From assembly GCA_030533445.1 (NCBI GenBank), contig CM060081.1, forward strand, positions 17,547,655 to 17,611,654: a stretch of 64,000 nt of DNA. The letters run 5' to 3'. Shown one piece after another: positions 13,340-34,560 of this stretch. The notes under the pieces were generated by a model that was not told where the DNA came from, ran no database searches, and saw only the letters and a list, made by a program, of their open reading frames with translations. The DNA comes from Cyprinodon diabolis. Its lineage: Eukaryota; Chordata; Actinopteri; Cyprinodontiformes; Cyprinodontidae. Both the position numbers and the translations under genes were made by a program. Numbering within the stretch: the first letter of the stretch is position 1; each line of letters starts with the position of its first letter.

Positions 13340-13546
13340 ACACTGACCCTCCTCTCAGAGAGAGCAGTTATAATCAGAGCTCCACGGTCCTGACAAGTGA
13401 CTCCGCCGTGTGGAGGTGATTTACACGCGCACGTTCCCATCTTACAAATATTAATTCTGTTTTATTAGAGCTACTAACTGGCTTTAAAGCGCCGACGGGA
13501 TAAAAAAAACAGGATCTATTCGACCTCCGAATCAAGAAACGATCTG
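13340..13546 (+). promoter_or_regulatory. candidate promoter and 5' UTR exon of the SRPK gene
   Basis: This patch has more G+C and CpG than its AT-rich surroundings. It contains a TTATAAT box at 13368-13374 and ends in a good splice donor, GATCTG|GTAAGA, at 13546/13547. The next acceptor, TTTTCCAG before 14864, begins the exon that carries the SRPK start codon. A non-coding first exon spliced to 14864 is therefore plausible. This is inference from signals only. Confidence 0.4.
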
Positions 13547-14896
13547 GTAAGATAAGATTAAACACCAATTGAGTCATTGATAAGCGCATATAGGCTGAAT
13601 TACAAAGTTTTACACTTAGAAAAAAAAAATGTTCTACTAAAATGGAAGCTACTTAGCAAATTAAGTCCCCAATGGAAAGTAATGGAGGGGATGAAATGAT
13701 GATATAGTTGTTTTATTTGTGTTTTCTTACTCCTGCGCATCAGTACTAATAGCCAAAAATGTCCTTACCATTTAATTGTTGTAAAACAAAAAAACAAAAT
13801 AGAACATCTGCTGCCTTTGCATTGGCCAATACAAAAGAATGCAAAAAAGAAAGCAAATAGCATAAAATATAATAGATAAAAATAAAAGGTGTGCTCCAAT
13901 CAGCCTCAATAATAGCATAATTCAGCATTTGAAATGTGTGTATTGGTTTATAGCCCTCTTGAGCATATTGGCATCTTTAGAAAGCCAATCTATGTTTAGT
14001 AACTCTACAAGGGGTTGTTCTAGACCGATTTTGGTCCAGTTGTTCTTTAGAGGGCACAAGTAAAAGTATAAAATAATAAAAAATAAATATCTTCTTTATT
14101 TGTAGAGCGCTTTTAAAACAGCTTCAGCTGAAAACAAAGTAAGCTAAAAATAATAGAAGACAATAAAAGAATAAAATAAAGCATTCAAATATAAAATAAG
14201 GCAATAATAAGAATTTTTTCAAGCTAAATAAACAAACAGTGTAATAGGTCATTTTTCTTATGTGTCAAGAGAGCTACAAAAAAAAAAGCCTCTTGTAGCT
14301 CTGGAGACCCTGATCAAGCAGATGTCCATTGTGAATGCAGCTGAAGCTAAATTTTGAATTCCCTTTAAAAAAAAAATCTGTAGTTACATTTTTATGCTCC
14401 AACACATATTATTCAAAACATAATATATCAGCCTCTGTACAGAACTAGAATCGCCCAGCCTGACAGTTTAATTCAGAGTACTGTGAACAAATTCAACTTA
14501 AGTTGAAATTTTTTTTTTCAGAATTACATTATAATTGCTTAAGAAAAAAAAATGGACCCAGAAGGTTTTATGGAGATCATGAAGTTCACATCAGGAGTTC
14601 ATGTGAACAACAGTGGCTCCCACAGCTGTACTCATGCAGACTCAAGGAGAGTCTAGTTGCAGCTGGGCTGGAGTCAGGGGCTATTTATATTAACATGCCA
14701 TTCATTCTGCTAAAAATAAAGACACACACTCATTGGCCCTCTTAAAATGTCATTGCACACAACCTGTTGCAGCCATTAGGTATATACACAGTCTAAACTA
14801 CTGGACAAGAGATTTACTTGCGGTTTCTGAATATATTCAAATAATTTTTTCAATCTTTTCCAGAGTGCTGCTGAAACCTTTTAAACTTCTATCAAC

Positions 14897-22893
<7,997 letters not shown>

Positions 22894-23080
22894 AGACAGC
22901 AGCTTCATGCCTTTCAGAGAACAGCAGACAGCGTTAAATCAGCCGTGCTCGCAGCAGGAAAAACTCTCACCCAAGTTTTACTTTTTTAATACATCGGTTG
23001 TTTGATCCTTTGAAATTGCAATATCTCACATTTCCCATATTCTAAATGTTCCTTCCTTCTTTATAATATGGTACTTTTTC

Positions 23081-23086
23081 AATAAA
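23081..23086 (+). other. poly(A) signal of the SRPK gene
   Basis: AATAAA lies about 190 bases after the stop codon. The 3' UTR is short, with no strong competing signal before it. Confidence 0.7.
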
Positions 23087-23589
23087 ATGTATAAGAACTT
23101 ATAACCAATGTTGATTTTCATGGTGGAGTTTCGATGAACTGATATCAGAGGTTGATTTTAGTTCCATAACCAATCATTGTTAACTCTGCTGAAAGAGCTC
23201 AGTTAAACCATAGATGTAAACCATTTGAAAGTAGAAATCAATTACCCCAAACTATCCAAAAAGCCTTTAGGGGGTTGCTTAGTGGTTCCAAAGAAAAATA
23301 AAATTGGGTTTATAAGTTACAGTAGAATGGAAACAGAAGTCTGTCACAGTAACCAGTAACCTCACATAGGTAGAAACAGGTTATCTAAACTCAAAAAGAT
23401 TTGCTTTTCAAATAAAGGATAAGAGTTGTTGACAGTTGAGCAAAAATTATTTCTTTTTTTTTTTTTTGTAGCTGAGGAGCGGGTGTGACCATGTTGACTG
23501 TGGAGATTTCAGGAGGCTGCACATTCCTTGCATGCATTCAGCACAGCTCTGTGTAGGGGGATGGAAGGAAAAAGAGGGAGGAGTTAGTT

Positions 23590-23689
23590 TCATGTGCAGG
23601 CATATGTCCGGCGTCTGAAAAAACTCACATTTTCCTCAAGCAGCAACGAGAGGTGAGAAGCGGACGGGGAATACAACCTGCATCCACGT
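23590..23689 (+). promoter_or_regulatory. candidate 5' UTR exon of COMT
   Basis: A stretch with more G+C than its surroundings ends in CATCCACGT|GTAAGT, a near-consensus donor at 23689/23690. The COMT start codon lies one base after an acceptor (TTTGCAG before 24718), so a non-coding upstream exon must exist and this is the best local candidate. A second possible donor (GAG|GTGAGA) lies at about 23652. Confidence 0.4.
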
Positions 23690-24718
23690 GTAAGTCTTCT
23701 AGATCCTTTACCAGACATTAGTGAAGTCATAAATAACAAAAATACTTTGTTCCTCTTGTTTCTGTTTTGCTTAAAGGGTACCATAGTTCAGCCTTGATGC
23801 ATGCCTTCTGCATTTAGAAATGTGTGCTTGTGGTGTTGCGCATATTAAAGATAACATGTCATCTTGCAATCCTGTTTCACAAGCATTGTGGTCTTTAATG
23901 CACCTCAAAATGTCACTTTAGCTGTTTTATTGCTTTATTTCGGAGCAGTTGTAGATTAACCTCTACATAAAGGTTGATATTTAAAAATTTGGCCAGCTTT
24001 CTCTTTTAGTTGTTAAAATTTACCAGTTCTGTTTTTTTTTTTTTTTAGTTTGGTATGTTCAGAGGAAGCCTGAGTAAAGGTTAAAGTCTCAGCTCTTTGG
24101 CTTTGGTGACACAGCTCTTAACCTCCAGCCTGTTGCCATGCAACTCCAACTCTAAATCAGAAGGGATTACCTCAACTACCATGGAGCTTTCACAGCTGCA
24201 TTATTACTTCAAGGTAGCCCTTTTTCAGCAGCTCTCCTCCCTGCTTTCACAGCAAGTGAGTTCTATTTAAGATTCAAGCTGTGCTTTTCTCCTCTCTCTT
24301 CCCTGTTTTATCTTTGCACAGGCTCTCCATACAGATAAACAGCTTCTGAAAGTGGGAAAGCTGCTTATAAGCCCTGTTTTGTCCCAGTTGACAGAAGCTG
24401 ATATTAGATCATTTCTTTATAGCAATACCATCATATTATGTCTGAGTGTGGGTGTTCAGCTTGGATGTGGGGGGTGCAGCAGGAGCTGGAAGACAGGAGC
24501 AGCTACTGTATTGTACGCTGCACAGTAAACACCCATCTCATTATCTAAATACAAAGGGACAGGTAGGGTAAGGGGGGACAGGAGCGCACTTTGATCTGTC
24601 TCCTGTGGACGTTTGCATGGTGTCTCCGCTTTGCTTATCACTGTCTCTTTCAATAATGCAGCACTACATGCTATAATAATTCCTTATTGATTTATTTGAT
24701 CTCTTTCTTGTTTGCAGG

Positions 24719-27700
24719 ATGTTGCTCACTCTCCTTTACAGTTGCACCGGTGGGGCTGCTCTGCTCTATGCACTGTACAGATGGGTGATCCCTACTGTTG
24801 TGCAGTATCATGCAGGACTGGCGCTTATTTGGCATGATGGGATTGTGGAGGGAGTGCTGAATACACTGACCCAGACTACGCGTCCTCAGGTGTGCTGTTG
24901 CTTAACACCTGCCTATCACAAGCTCAGCTAAAACAATAAACTCATATAATCAGAGGCATGAGAAATGCTACATGAAATACCGTGAAAATTCAAAAAATAT
25001 CCACTGGACTTGGTTTTCAAGATTTGAAGACGTTTCGCCACCTCTCCAGGAAGCTTTCTCAATTCAAATGTCAGAATTGAGAAAGCTTCCTGGAGAGGTG
25101 GCGAAACGTCTTCAAATCTTGAAAACCAAGTCCAGTGGATATTTTTTGAATATTCACAGAATGACTATGACCTGGATGACTGAGAACCTTCACCAGCATG
25201 CTACATGAAATAAGTGTGTAAAGAATATTAATGAAGCAGTTTGCATTCACATCCATTCACTGACTACTCCAAATGACCTATCTTATGTTTTTATCCAATC
25301 ATCTCATTATTTGAAAATAAAGTGCCTTGAAAAAAAAATACTCTTTGAACTTTAAGTGAAAGGAAAACAATAAATCTCAACAGTTTAAACCATTTGACTC
25401 AAATTTTACCCCATTCCTCTTTGTTAAATCTTAAAAGCTTAATGAAAACGGATTGATAAAGTGTTGGAACACAAATGCTGAAGTCTTTTTTTCTGATTCT
25501 TGTATTTAAGTCTAGAATGGGAGATGAAATCCTGTCCTTATTATCAAATGTTTTCTGCCGTGATAGTGTTTCTTGCAAGAATAATTTGTATTTAGCTACA
25601 TTCGCCTTCCCAGTGACCCATCAGCTATTACATCCCTGCTGAAGACAAGCAGCCCCACAGGATGATACTGCCATCAAAGGTTTCACCACTGAAGGAGGAG
25701 TGTTTAGGGGCAATGTGTGCTTGGTCTAATTCATTAAATTCTGCATGTTGACAAAAGAGTTCAATTTCAGTCTCATCCATGAGAGCATGTTCTTCAGTAT
25801 GTTTACGCTGCCCTTTGCTCGAACTGTGGTGAATTTGAAAAGGAATGATCAAGGTTATCTTTGGTTAACATTGGAATTGCTCCTGCTTTTTTGATATTTG
25901 CAAGTTTTATGGAGCAGAGAACTAATAGATGTCTTTTCAATGATCTCTTCCACCAGAGCTATGGAGTTTTGGCCATGTGTTGTTATAGTTTCAGTTCTTC
26001 CACATGCATACTAGGTATCAATCCATGGTTTGAACAGAGTTCACTATGCATTACTTTGCAAGTTTAACCTTCTAGAAATGTCTCTTTTTGGTTTGTTACC
26101 TGTTCAATCTGCATTTTGTTCACCAGTGTTCTTTAACACAGCTTACAAGGTTTTAAAAACAGTTGGATTTATACTGAGATCTAATAGTACACTAGTTGAT
26201 CCTATGTTACTATTCAGCTCTATTTCTGTATATAGCACCAATTTACAGTACATGTCATCCAAACTTTAAAAGAAATCATTTGGATCATGCAGTTGGATTG
26301 GTTAAAAGTTGTCTATCTAAGGAGAACCAACTGATTGCATTGAGTCACTGACTGCAGGGTTCAGTGACCTCCATATGCGCTGGATTTCATTCAGCTGCTT
26401 TAGCATAAAGTTTTCCCGGATGTCACTCCTCTAAAGGTCCTCTCAGTAAAAACTGGCCGTATGCTTTTTCTAACACTTCACAAATACATTTTGTTGGGTT
26501 TGGACATAAAATCTAAAGAAAATGCATTAACCTTTATCAAATTTTTTACATTTTATTTCACAACAAAAAAGACAAAAAACATTTTTTTTCAAGGCACATA
26601 CAATCAGGCCAACATGTGAGCAAATCCTCCATGGAAAAATCTATCTAATGGGTAAAATGAGCACCGACCCATTATTGGTAATATTGATCATCGGGGTCAC
26701 TAGCGTTTATTCTGAATGATCTAAAAACATCCCTTGCAGCTAAAACGAGCTTGTAGCAGATAGCAAGCCCAGATGATAAAATATGAGGCAAACAAAGAAA
26801 GTAAAAAAAAAAGTTGTGGCAAAAAAATCTCACTGTGTCAAGATTATTGATGGCATAAAGTTGGTAGAGCTACAGCAGGAAGAGGCTGTGCTCAGATCAC
26901 CTCCTGTTAGTTAAGAAAACATTTCTAATCACAGCAGGCTTAGCAAAACTACACAGATCTGCTGAGCCTGCTGTTTGTCATTTGAGCCTTCTTAATGCTC
27001 ATAACATAGCATTAAGAGCATGAAACCTTACTCCCAATCTGGTCAGTATAAACAATCCAGGCTAGAATGATATTGGTGCAATGCTGTGAAATGTATTATC
27101 CTAACTTTCAGGTGAAATTCCTTCCTCTTAAGTACATAAAATACAATGAACCCTGTAAAAGTAAAAAAAAAAAACCTTCCAAGATTATTACTGGCCTTGT
27201 TGGATGCACAAAAAAAGTTGATACCAGTTTAATAGACATTTTATTAAAACATAAAAATAGAGGCGAGGAATATGAAGAAAAAGGCCAAAGCTAACTTTAA
27301 TCCTTCTACCGTAAGCATGTGGTACCAAACAAGAACAAAGTTCACCTAATCCTTATTGAAATCTTACAGTTTCAGTTAGAAAACAGAAGGAAGGAAAAAT
27401 AATCTTTTGACACGGTTGCATAAAGTTTAGGTATAAATTGTTGTGGAGCACATAAGGAAGAAACTTTAACCATTGGAACATGATTTGAATCAAATGTTGA
27501 GCAAATAAAGTATATCCTGGGCTGAATAATTTGCCCAATCTTTTTAAAGTTCAAAGTCTTATTTTAAATTATTTTAAACGTAGGAACGAACTGACTAAGA
27601 AGTCAATTTGTTCTTGCATTGGACTTTGGGTTTTAAATGGCCATGGAAAGAAATCCTTTTGTTAGTTTACAAAATAATTTCATTTAACTTATAAATAAGG

Positions 27701-30209
27701 GCTTTTGAATTAAAGTGTCAACTTGGGACTAAGCTACAATCATAGTGAAGCATCCCTGTATATAAACTCTCGATTATCTCTGTTCTGAAGAATATAATTG
27801 GTTTTTTTTTTAAACTCAGGTGGTCAATGAACATGCCTTTATTTCCGCTTCTATGTGTATTGACCTATGAAGCCTCAAATACCTTTGCTCTAAAAGTTAT
27901 TATTTTATACATTGCAGAGGGATAAATGCTTAGCAGAACCCTGAATTATTAGTGTGTACATAAATTATGCACAACATTAGTGAAAATCAAGTTGCACAAG
28001 GCCAAATAAAGAACAAAAAAGTGTTTTTTTTTTTTTTTAAAGTAGTGTAAATTCTTATCGAGATTAATTCAGTTCAGGCTTTTGAAATGAAGACTCAAGG
28101 AATCCCTAACCATCATGGATCTTAACCTGAAGGGACCAGGAATGTCTGTATTGTGCAGCTTTTAAATAGGCATTTATGTTCAGCTGTATTTTACCAAGTC
28201 ATACATACTGCTTATTCAGGTGGCTGTATTTGATTTCTAAACAAGTGCAAGAGAACCAAAAAATGCATAAAAGTGGAAGCAAAATAATATTTTCCTGCTG
28301 ATAGTTCCTGCAGTATGTTATGAGGCCCAATAAAAGGTTTTTGAGTAAAAGATAGCTGAAGGAAAAGGTCACTTATAAGCTGAACTTAGAGGGTAAAATG
28401 GGTTTATAGCCAAAAAAAGTCCTAATCAGCAAAAACAAACAAACAAAAGAGAGTGATGTCATTTGAATTTAGCATCTTAATAAATATTGATTAAGCACAG
28501 ATTTTTCTTTTAGCACTATAGAACTAATGGGCTGAATTTAACAGGTCAAAGGTCACCTAAGTGCTGATAATGTGACGTGTTAAATGTTACAAAACAACAA
28601 AATTCCAACCTTTTTATAGAAGCAGCCCCATCCATTTTAATGCTCTCTTCATCAAATTAGTTTAGTTAATTAGGATAATACAATTTAATGTAACATTTGT
28701 TTGGTTATGATATGTATTTTTTTTATGTTAGATCAGTACACTTAACCTTAAATATTAGCTTTATTGGGTTATTTATATTGACATAGCTCAAAAATCAGAC
28801 ACTCAGTCTGAAAGAGTCTTGGTTTTAACGACTAAATGATTATCCATGAATAAACACTTTTTTTATAACGCCATTTTGGAAATTTATATATATACATAAC
28901 CTAGGAACTAGTTAACAAGCCAGTATGGAACTCATATGCACCTTACAGAGGAGGTTAGCTGATTTGACAACAAACATTGGTTTAATCAGCAGCTGCTATC
29001 AAATCGTTTGATACCAGCTGCTGAATAAATATCACAATAATCAGCAAATATTTAGGTTATCATACTCACCTGAACCATCTGACTTGAATAACAAGCCCCT
29101 AATGTTGGTACTGCTGTTGCTGGTCTGTCTTCCTCAGACAAAAGGAAAGTAAGGGATGAAAAAGGGTTAACTTAAAAAACAAAAAAATCTGTGCTAATTT
29201 CATTATTTTCCTTGGATTGCAGGAATAACATAACTTTATTGACCTTTGGGAAGTGAAAATGATCCTGTTATTGTTTTTTTTTTATTCTTGCTCCCTGCAG
29301 CGGATGTTTGCTGCAGTACAGAAGAATGCCACAAGAGGAGACCCTCGCAGCGTGGTTAAAGCCATTGATCAGTTCTGCAGGCAGAAGGAGTGGGCCATGA
29401 ATGTGGGGGATGAGAAAGGTAGTTACTTTCAAGTTTATGACTGTTCATTCATGACAGAAATATTTATCCTTACTTGGCCTTTGTGACGTTATGGTCCCTC
29501 TAATGACCTCAGGTTGCATTCTGGACTCTGTGGTGACTGAAGTAAACCCAGAGACGGTGCTTGAGCTGGGAACCTACTGTGGCTACTCGACTGTGCGCAT
29601 TGCCAGCCTGCTTCCTCCTCAGGCTAAGCTCATCACCCTTGAATTTAATCCAGGCAATGCTGCAATAGCTCGCCAAGTGATTGCCTGGGCAGGACTGGAA
29701 GATAAGGTAAAACCTGCCACCTGAGGTAACCTATAGGAATGAACCCATCAGCTTTGGGGTTTACATATTGTTTTCTTTTTTCTTTTTTTTCTTTTAGGTT
29801 GAACTAGTTGAAGGAGCATCTGGTGACTTGATCCCCAAAATGAAGGAGATGTTTGGGATAAAAACATTTGATTTGGTTTTCTTGGACCACTGGAAGGATC
29901 GCTACCTTCCTGACACAAAACTGATGGAGGTACATTTGTTCTGAAACTTTTGTACAGATTGAACTCATTTCTTTTTCTTTGCAAAAAAAGAAAAAAACAA
30001 AAACAAACCGTTTGCTTTTCTTATACCAGGAGTGTGGTCTCCTGAGGAAAGGCAGCATCCTGTTGGCCGATAACGTCATTTGCCCTGGAACCCCTGACTA
30101 CCTTGAATACATCCGTAACAGCCCTCGGTATAAAAGCCAGTTCTTCAAATCCCACCTGGAGTACACCAAAGTGGAAGATGGCTTGGAGAAATCTATTTTC
30201 TTAGGGTAG
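24719..30209 (+). CDS. comt: catechol O-methyltransferase, membrane-bound form
   Basis: Five coding exons (24719-24889, 29301-29418, 29513-29706, 29798-29929, 30030-30209) keep frame and give 264 aa plus TAG; the human membrane form is 271 aa. The enzyme transfers a methyl group from S-adenosylmethionine to catechol hydroxyls and inactivates dopamine, adrenaline and catechol estrogens. Residues 1-35 form a hydrophobic N-terminal anchor. The AdoMet site is ELGTYCGYS (114-122). Mg2+ ligands D191 (FLDHWKDRY), D219 and N220 (LLADN), catalytic K194 and E249 are all present, so the enzyme should be active. The human-like NxGDxKG entry loop is also present (NVGDEKG). The ATG is the first in the exon, directly after the acceptor. 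The alternative, TOMT/LRTOMT, lacks the DHWKDRY block, so COMT is preferred. I cannot say which teleost paralogue (comta or comtb) this is. Confidence 0.95.
24982..25157. repeat. 176-bp near-perfect hairpin (inverted repeat) in COMT intron 1
   Basis: Two 84-bp arms (24982-25065 and 25074-25157) are exact reverse complements except for one base, with an 8-bp loop AAATGTCA. Flanking sequence CAGAATGACTATGACCTGGA continues outside the right arm and recurs, inverted, at 18443-18480. It is probably a foldback/MITE element of a dispersed family. It lies within the COMT transcript. Confidence 0.9.
25322..26597 (-). mobile_element. Tc1/mariner-like element, degenerate
   Basis: Inverted ends GTGCCTTGAAAAAAAA (25322) and TTTTTTTTCAAGGCAC (ending 26597) bound 1.28 kb, with TA next to the right end. 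The minus strand around 25852-25628 keeps a fragment of the DDE domain: DETEIELF, then [11 protein letters not shown], which correspond to the family DETKIELFG and SIMLWGCF blocks. Stops and frameshifts elsewhere make it inactive. It lies in COMT intron 1. Confidence 0.75.
26598..29300. other. remaining 3' part of COMT intron 1
   Basis: AT-rich sequence with short open frames that match nothing recognisable. No clear repeat boundaries were identified. It ends with the acceptor CTCCCTGCAG before 29301. Confidence 0.4.
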
Positions 30210-30329
30210 ATTTGGAACTAAACCAACCTCAGATTTTACACACCTTTTATTTTGTGATCATCAACCAGACATTCAATATATGAAATTCTTTAGTTTTTTT
30301 TCTAATGTGATGAATACATTAACTTGAAA

Positions 30330-30350
30330 ATTAAAGTGACATGGAATAAA
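30330..30350 (+). other. poly(A) signals of COMT
   Basis: ATTAAA at 30330-30335 and AATAAA at 30345-30350 lie 120-140 bases after the stop codon. Confidence 0.65.
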
Positions 30351-30844
30351 AACATTGCGTGTTGTTTGGGACCTGAAGCTGGAAGATGTAGAGAACTTTG
30401 CAGAGATGTTTATATCCCTTGAACATTTTCACATTCATGTCACATACGTCATATTATAAATATGGAAATTTTTTGGGATTTTATTTTTTATTATATCTTA
30501 CAAGCCTTTTATGCGTTTGTAATCAAGTCTACTATGACTAAAAGTAGTAAATATAGTCTAGCTTTATAAGCTGCACTATTTGTCAGAGAACAAACAACAT
30601 TATGAAGACCAAGGAACATGTAGCACTGACCAGAAAAACAGCAAAGAGGCTCCATCATAACTGCGGGAGCTGCAGACATCCACCACTCAGGTAAAACAAG
30701 ATAACAAAACAGAACAAATCATACATATCCTGTATGGAAAATGGAAAACTTTTTGAAAGAAAGTCATAAGTCCTATTAAAAATGTACATTCCATATAGGG
30801 AAACAAGAAATATGTGGTTCTAAATGCACATTTTTTTTTTTTTT

Positions 30845-30982
30845 ACAGCCAGGGGGGTATGAGAGACGGGGGAGAGACATTTGGGAAAGGACCACAGGTC
30901 GGATTCAAACCTGGGTCGCCCTTGTTGAGGACAAAGGCCTTCATATATGGGTTGTGTGCGCTAACCACTGCCCCACCAAATC
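30845..30982 (-). mobile_element. tRNA-derived SINE, minus strand
   Basis: Read on the minus strand it starts GGTGGGGCAGTGGTTAGCGC (A-box-like), continues to a B box (GGTTTGAATCC) and a body GACCTGTGGTCCTTTCCCA. An A-rich stretch on the minus strand lies at about 30832-30845. The layout is that of a teleost tRNA-SINE, not a functional tRNA: there is no cloverleaf or anticodon arm of the right size. Confidence 0.72.
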
Positions 30983-30984
30983 AT

Positions 30985-32300
30985 GCTCTCTAAAAGCACA
31001 TTTAACTTTTTTTCTATACAGGAAAAACATATGTGTCATATGTGGGTGAAAACTAATTCCACACAACAGCCTAAGCTAACTGTGACCTCAGTGAAACAAG
31101 GAGGCATCAGTATCATGCTTCTCTTTTTCCAGTAAACTGGTCAAAGTAACGGGGAAGATGGATGCAGGGCAAGGAAATCTGTTAGACTTGACTATGAGCA
31201 GCTCAGTTCGTTAGAGTTTATTAAAACTTATTTCATTTTTAATTCTTATGTTAAATATTGTATTTGTATGGAGATAAATGTGTCTCAATATTATTCAATC
31301 AAATAAAAATGTATCCCACTAAAAACAATATATTTGTTATTCTGTAATTGTAATTGAATATTATTTTTTTTGTAATTGTGGCCAAAATTTTTGGCATGGT
31401 AATGATACATATATTTTTGTGAAGTCATACTTTCAAAAAAAAAAAAACTTTTAGCTTAAGTCAGCACTGACTAGTAGGGGCACATCTTACGTCGTTTGTC
31501 TTTAGGCCACATCCAGGATGTTCATCTTCCCAACGCTCAAAAATCTTCAGGTAACATAGAGCTGCGAAAAGTCTGCAAATCGTAACAGAATATTTCTGTA
31601 ACATTATTTTTTGCAAATAACCTTTTCTTTTCGTGAGAAAACATTTAATCATTTAAATAAAAAACAGTTATTTGGCAAACCTTTTTAAAAAATATATATA
31701 TTCCATATAAAGAAAAAAAAATCTATTTATATTTCACTACAATTCCACAAGTTTTGACCGCAATTTATTTATTTTTGGTTGAGATTAGTTTTGGCTTGTG
31801 AGCCAAATGTATCACCATATGTTGGTGTATCATATAAATAAAGCACATTTGTATTTCTGGTCAAAAATTGATAAAATGTGCAAAAGATCAACTGGGTAGT
31901 AAGATGTTTACAAAATACATTTAAGTGTCATGGTTGGATGCTCTAAGAGGCATGTTTATTAATTCTATCTGCGAGCATAATCTGAGATCAATTGCAAACC
32001 TAATCTAGTTACAATCTATAGTGCAAAAAAACCCAAACAATTCTTGGCTCTGATATGTTCTGGCATTGTTTATGTGTTGACAGGGTTGTGATAGTGAGTG
32101 GATGTGGGTTGTCGGTGTGCCTATGTGTAAGAGCAAATCGCTGCTCATCTAATCTCTCAAAGTGATGGAGCGGGAGGAGGGTTTTTGCCGCAGCTGAATG
32201 AATGAGAAAAAAAGTCTGAGCTTGTCCACCTAGTGCTTTCTTCACAGACGGCTGCATGATAATCCCAATCTGAGGCCATTAGTACGCATAGAGAGCGAGC
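30985..32300. other. intergenic DNA between COMT and GRM6
   Basis: AT-rich, with no coding exon recognised. The short minus-strand open frames at 31461-31652 and 32009-32257 have no family motifs. Confidence 0.4.
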
Positions 32301-32689
32301 GAGGCAAGGGTTCACCACAGAGAGGGAGGGAGGAGTGACTGCACTGGACTGAGATGCGCACGACTGAAAAAAAAAACGGCAGAAAGGGAGAGCTTTTAAG
32401 GGATTTGGCTATGATTTGTAGACTCTCATGCTGTAATGTTGCACTTTCTCTCTGCTTATGCCAGGATACTATACCCTAAAGTCATAAGAGACTTCTTTAT
32501 TTAGTCTTTTAAAATTAAATCAGGTTCTTTTTTAAAACATTATTTTAGTTGTTTCCTAATTGTTCAAAGCAGAGATTACTGAGCCTTAGGTCTAGGTTTA
32601 GTTCATTATATCTGGACCATGCTTGGAGGCCTGCCTGCAGAAATTCAAGTGATGGATAAAACACAGACTGGTCCATGAACAATGGGAAG
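32300..32689 (+). promoter_or_regulatory. candidate promoter / 5' UTR exon of GRM6 with upstream ATGs
   Basis: A purine-rich, CpG-containing leader-like stretch ends in AATGGGAAG|GTAAGA, a strong donor at 32689/32690. The first GRM6 coding exon begins at an acceptor (TCCTCAG before 34708) with 56 non-coding bases before the ATG, so an upstream leader exon is expected. ATGs at 32619, 32652, 32675 and 32682 lie in this candidate exon. Confidence 0.4.
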
Positions 32690-34089
32690 GTAAGATATTT
32701 CTTTACTTTGTACAATTTGTCTTTGATGTTATCATTTTAAAGGGAGAGTGTCGTTCCATTGCTGCCTCTTTAAGCTCCTTGCATTTCAATGCACAAAGTA
32801 TTTATGCTAAATTTAAATATGCAAAAAAAAAGCCATTCATGCAAAATGTGATGGCATTATTACAAATGAAATCTGGAGAGGTTTAATGGTTTCAAATCTT
32901 CTTGGAATGAAGAGTAATCAGAAAAATCTCGAAGCTTCTCAGATAACTATGGATTTTCTCTGTACTTCTCATGAACATATAATTAACCTGGTTTGACTTT
33001 TGAGGCATGAAATGGTCTGACAAGTTACATTATGTTTTTCTGGTTTTGCAAAATTTATAAGGTTTTCCATCATCTGCTTTCTGCTCTTCACGATAAAAGC
33101 TTCCAACATTCAACCCGTGTATTTTACATTTTTTCTAAAAGCACCTCATTCCTTAGCTTATTTTCAAATGTACTTTTTGGATTTTTTGGTAAATCACAAA
33201 AAAGGCTTAGTTCTTAACATTATAGAACCACAGAATCACAGCTCCTGAATTCAGCAGTGCCAAAAGTTAGGTTAAAATCTCTCAATACCATTTGTTTGTA
33301 ATTAAATGTTTTAGTTTAATTATGCTGTAATCTATAACTAAAACTCTAAAATCCTCACTGCCTTGGCCTTGAGAAAATTCCCCTTAGTAGCAGGCCTTAG
33401 TCACCATTTGCACCCTGAAAGTTAACCTGACGATGTTTGTGAAAACCAGCTTTCAGCTTAACACAAAGATTTAAAGCTGTATCCAAGTTATGAGTAACAA
33501 CTTGACTTTTTTTGGTACCGTAGCTTTCATCTTTTGCCGTCTTCGTCAAATGTTTGCTTGGATCTGAGATTCTGATCACAGTGGAAAAGATTTACATTAT
33601 TACTGCATCTTTCTCCCTGTAGTGACTAATATTTGAGTCCTTGCTGCAGAAATGAGAAGTCACCCTATTTAGCTGCAGGGATGATATAAATGAGGTGCCC
33701 ATCAGGGGCCTGTTTAGAGTTAGATTTGTATTAGTTTAAAAAAAACTGAGACCATCTTAGAGTACTCAGTGTTTCTTGTAACTGTAATGAGGTGTGTGTC
33801 TGAACACAGATCTTCTACAGTACTTTGGTAGATCATTTTATGGTATTCATTCAGTTTTATGATTATGGTATTTTATCGTCAAATAAACTTGTTGTATTCC
33901 ATTGGGTGTTTATCTAACAGACCAAATCTGTCAGATAAAACAGGTAAGACCATATTAGTCTAGTAGTTGATATACTTTTCCTACTGGAATCTAAAAATAT
34001 GTCTACATTTGTATTTCCTTTATTTTGTTCCCCCTAAATAAGATGTAGCCTAAATAGTAAATAATATCTGCTCAATCTAAGTTTAGAAT

Positions 34090-34560
34090 AAGTGCAGCTG
34101 TCCTGTAAATGCCTCAGAGCTTTGTTAGAAGACAATGGGGAACAAACAGTAGTACGAAGGCCCAGAAACACAGAATACAACCCAACAGAGAAGCTTTGGA
34201 GACATTTAAAGCATGCATGTAGAAAAAATCCTAAGCAATGGATTTCACAGAGCTGTTAAATCCTTTAAATCCATCATCCAAGAGTGTAAAGACTGTGGCA
34301 CAACTGCAAGACATGGTTGTCCATCTAAACTGATATACTGGACCAGGTCAGCAAGCAGCCTGCCGCACCAGGTTTCTTTGAAGAAGTTGCAGAGATCCTC
34401 GGTTCTGTTGGGGGAATCTGTTGTCACAACAACAATTAGTTGTGGACCACAAAATGTATCACCAAATGTGGCAAGTAATTTCGAAAAGCATCCATTACTC
34501 AGACATTTACCCGACAATTATGAGCTAAAATCACAGAAAAATACATGAAAGTAGGTCTTA
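34090..34560 (+). repeat. probable Tc1-like transposon remnant
   Basis: Contains the block ACAGAGAAGCTTTGGAGACA, followed by CATTTAAAGCATGCATG, which resembles the LNPIENLWRHLK-coding region of teleost Tc1-like elements, followed by degenerate repeat-like sequence with a 111-codon open frame. No ends were found. It lies just upstream of the first GRM6 coding exon. Confidence 0.35.

Noticed and set aside
14080..14300. AT-rich stretch with TTTATTTGTAGAGCGCTTTT, resembling a dispersed teleost repeat
   Set aside because: A similar-looking tract occurs near 54280-54560, but I could not define ends or shared core well enough to annotate a family.
30845..30982. tRNA-like A and B boxes on the minus strand
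   Set aside because: No cloverleaf fold of the right size; body and length match a tRNA-derived SINE, not a tRNA gene.
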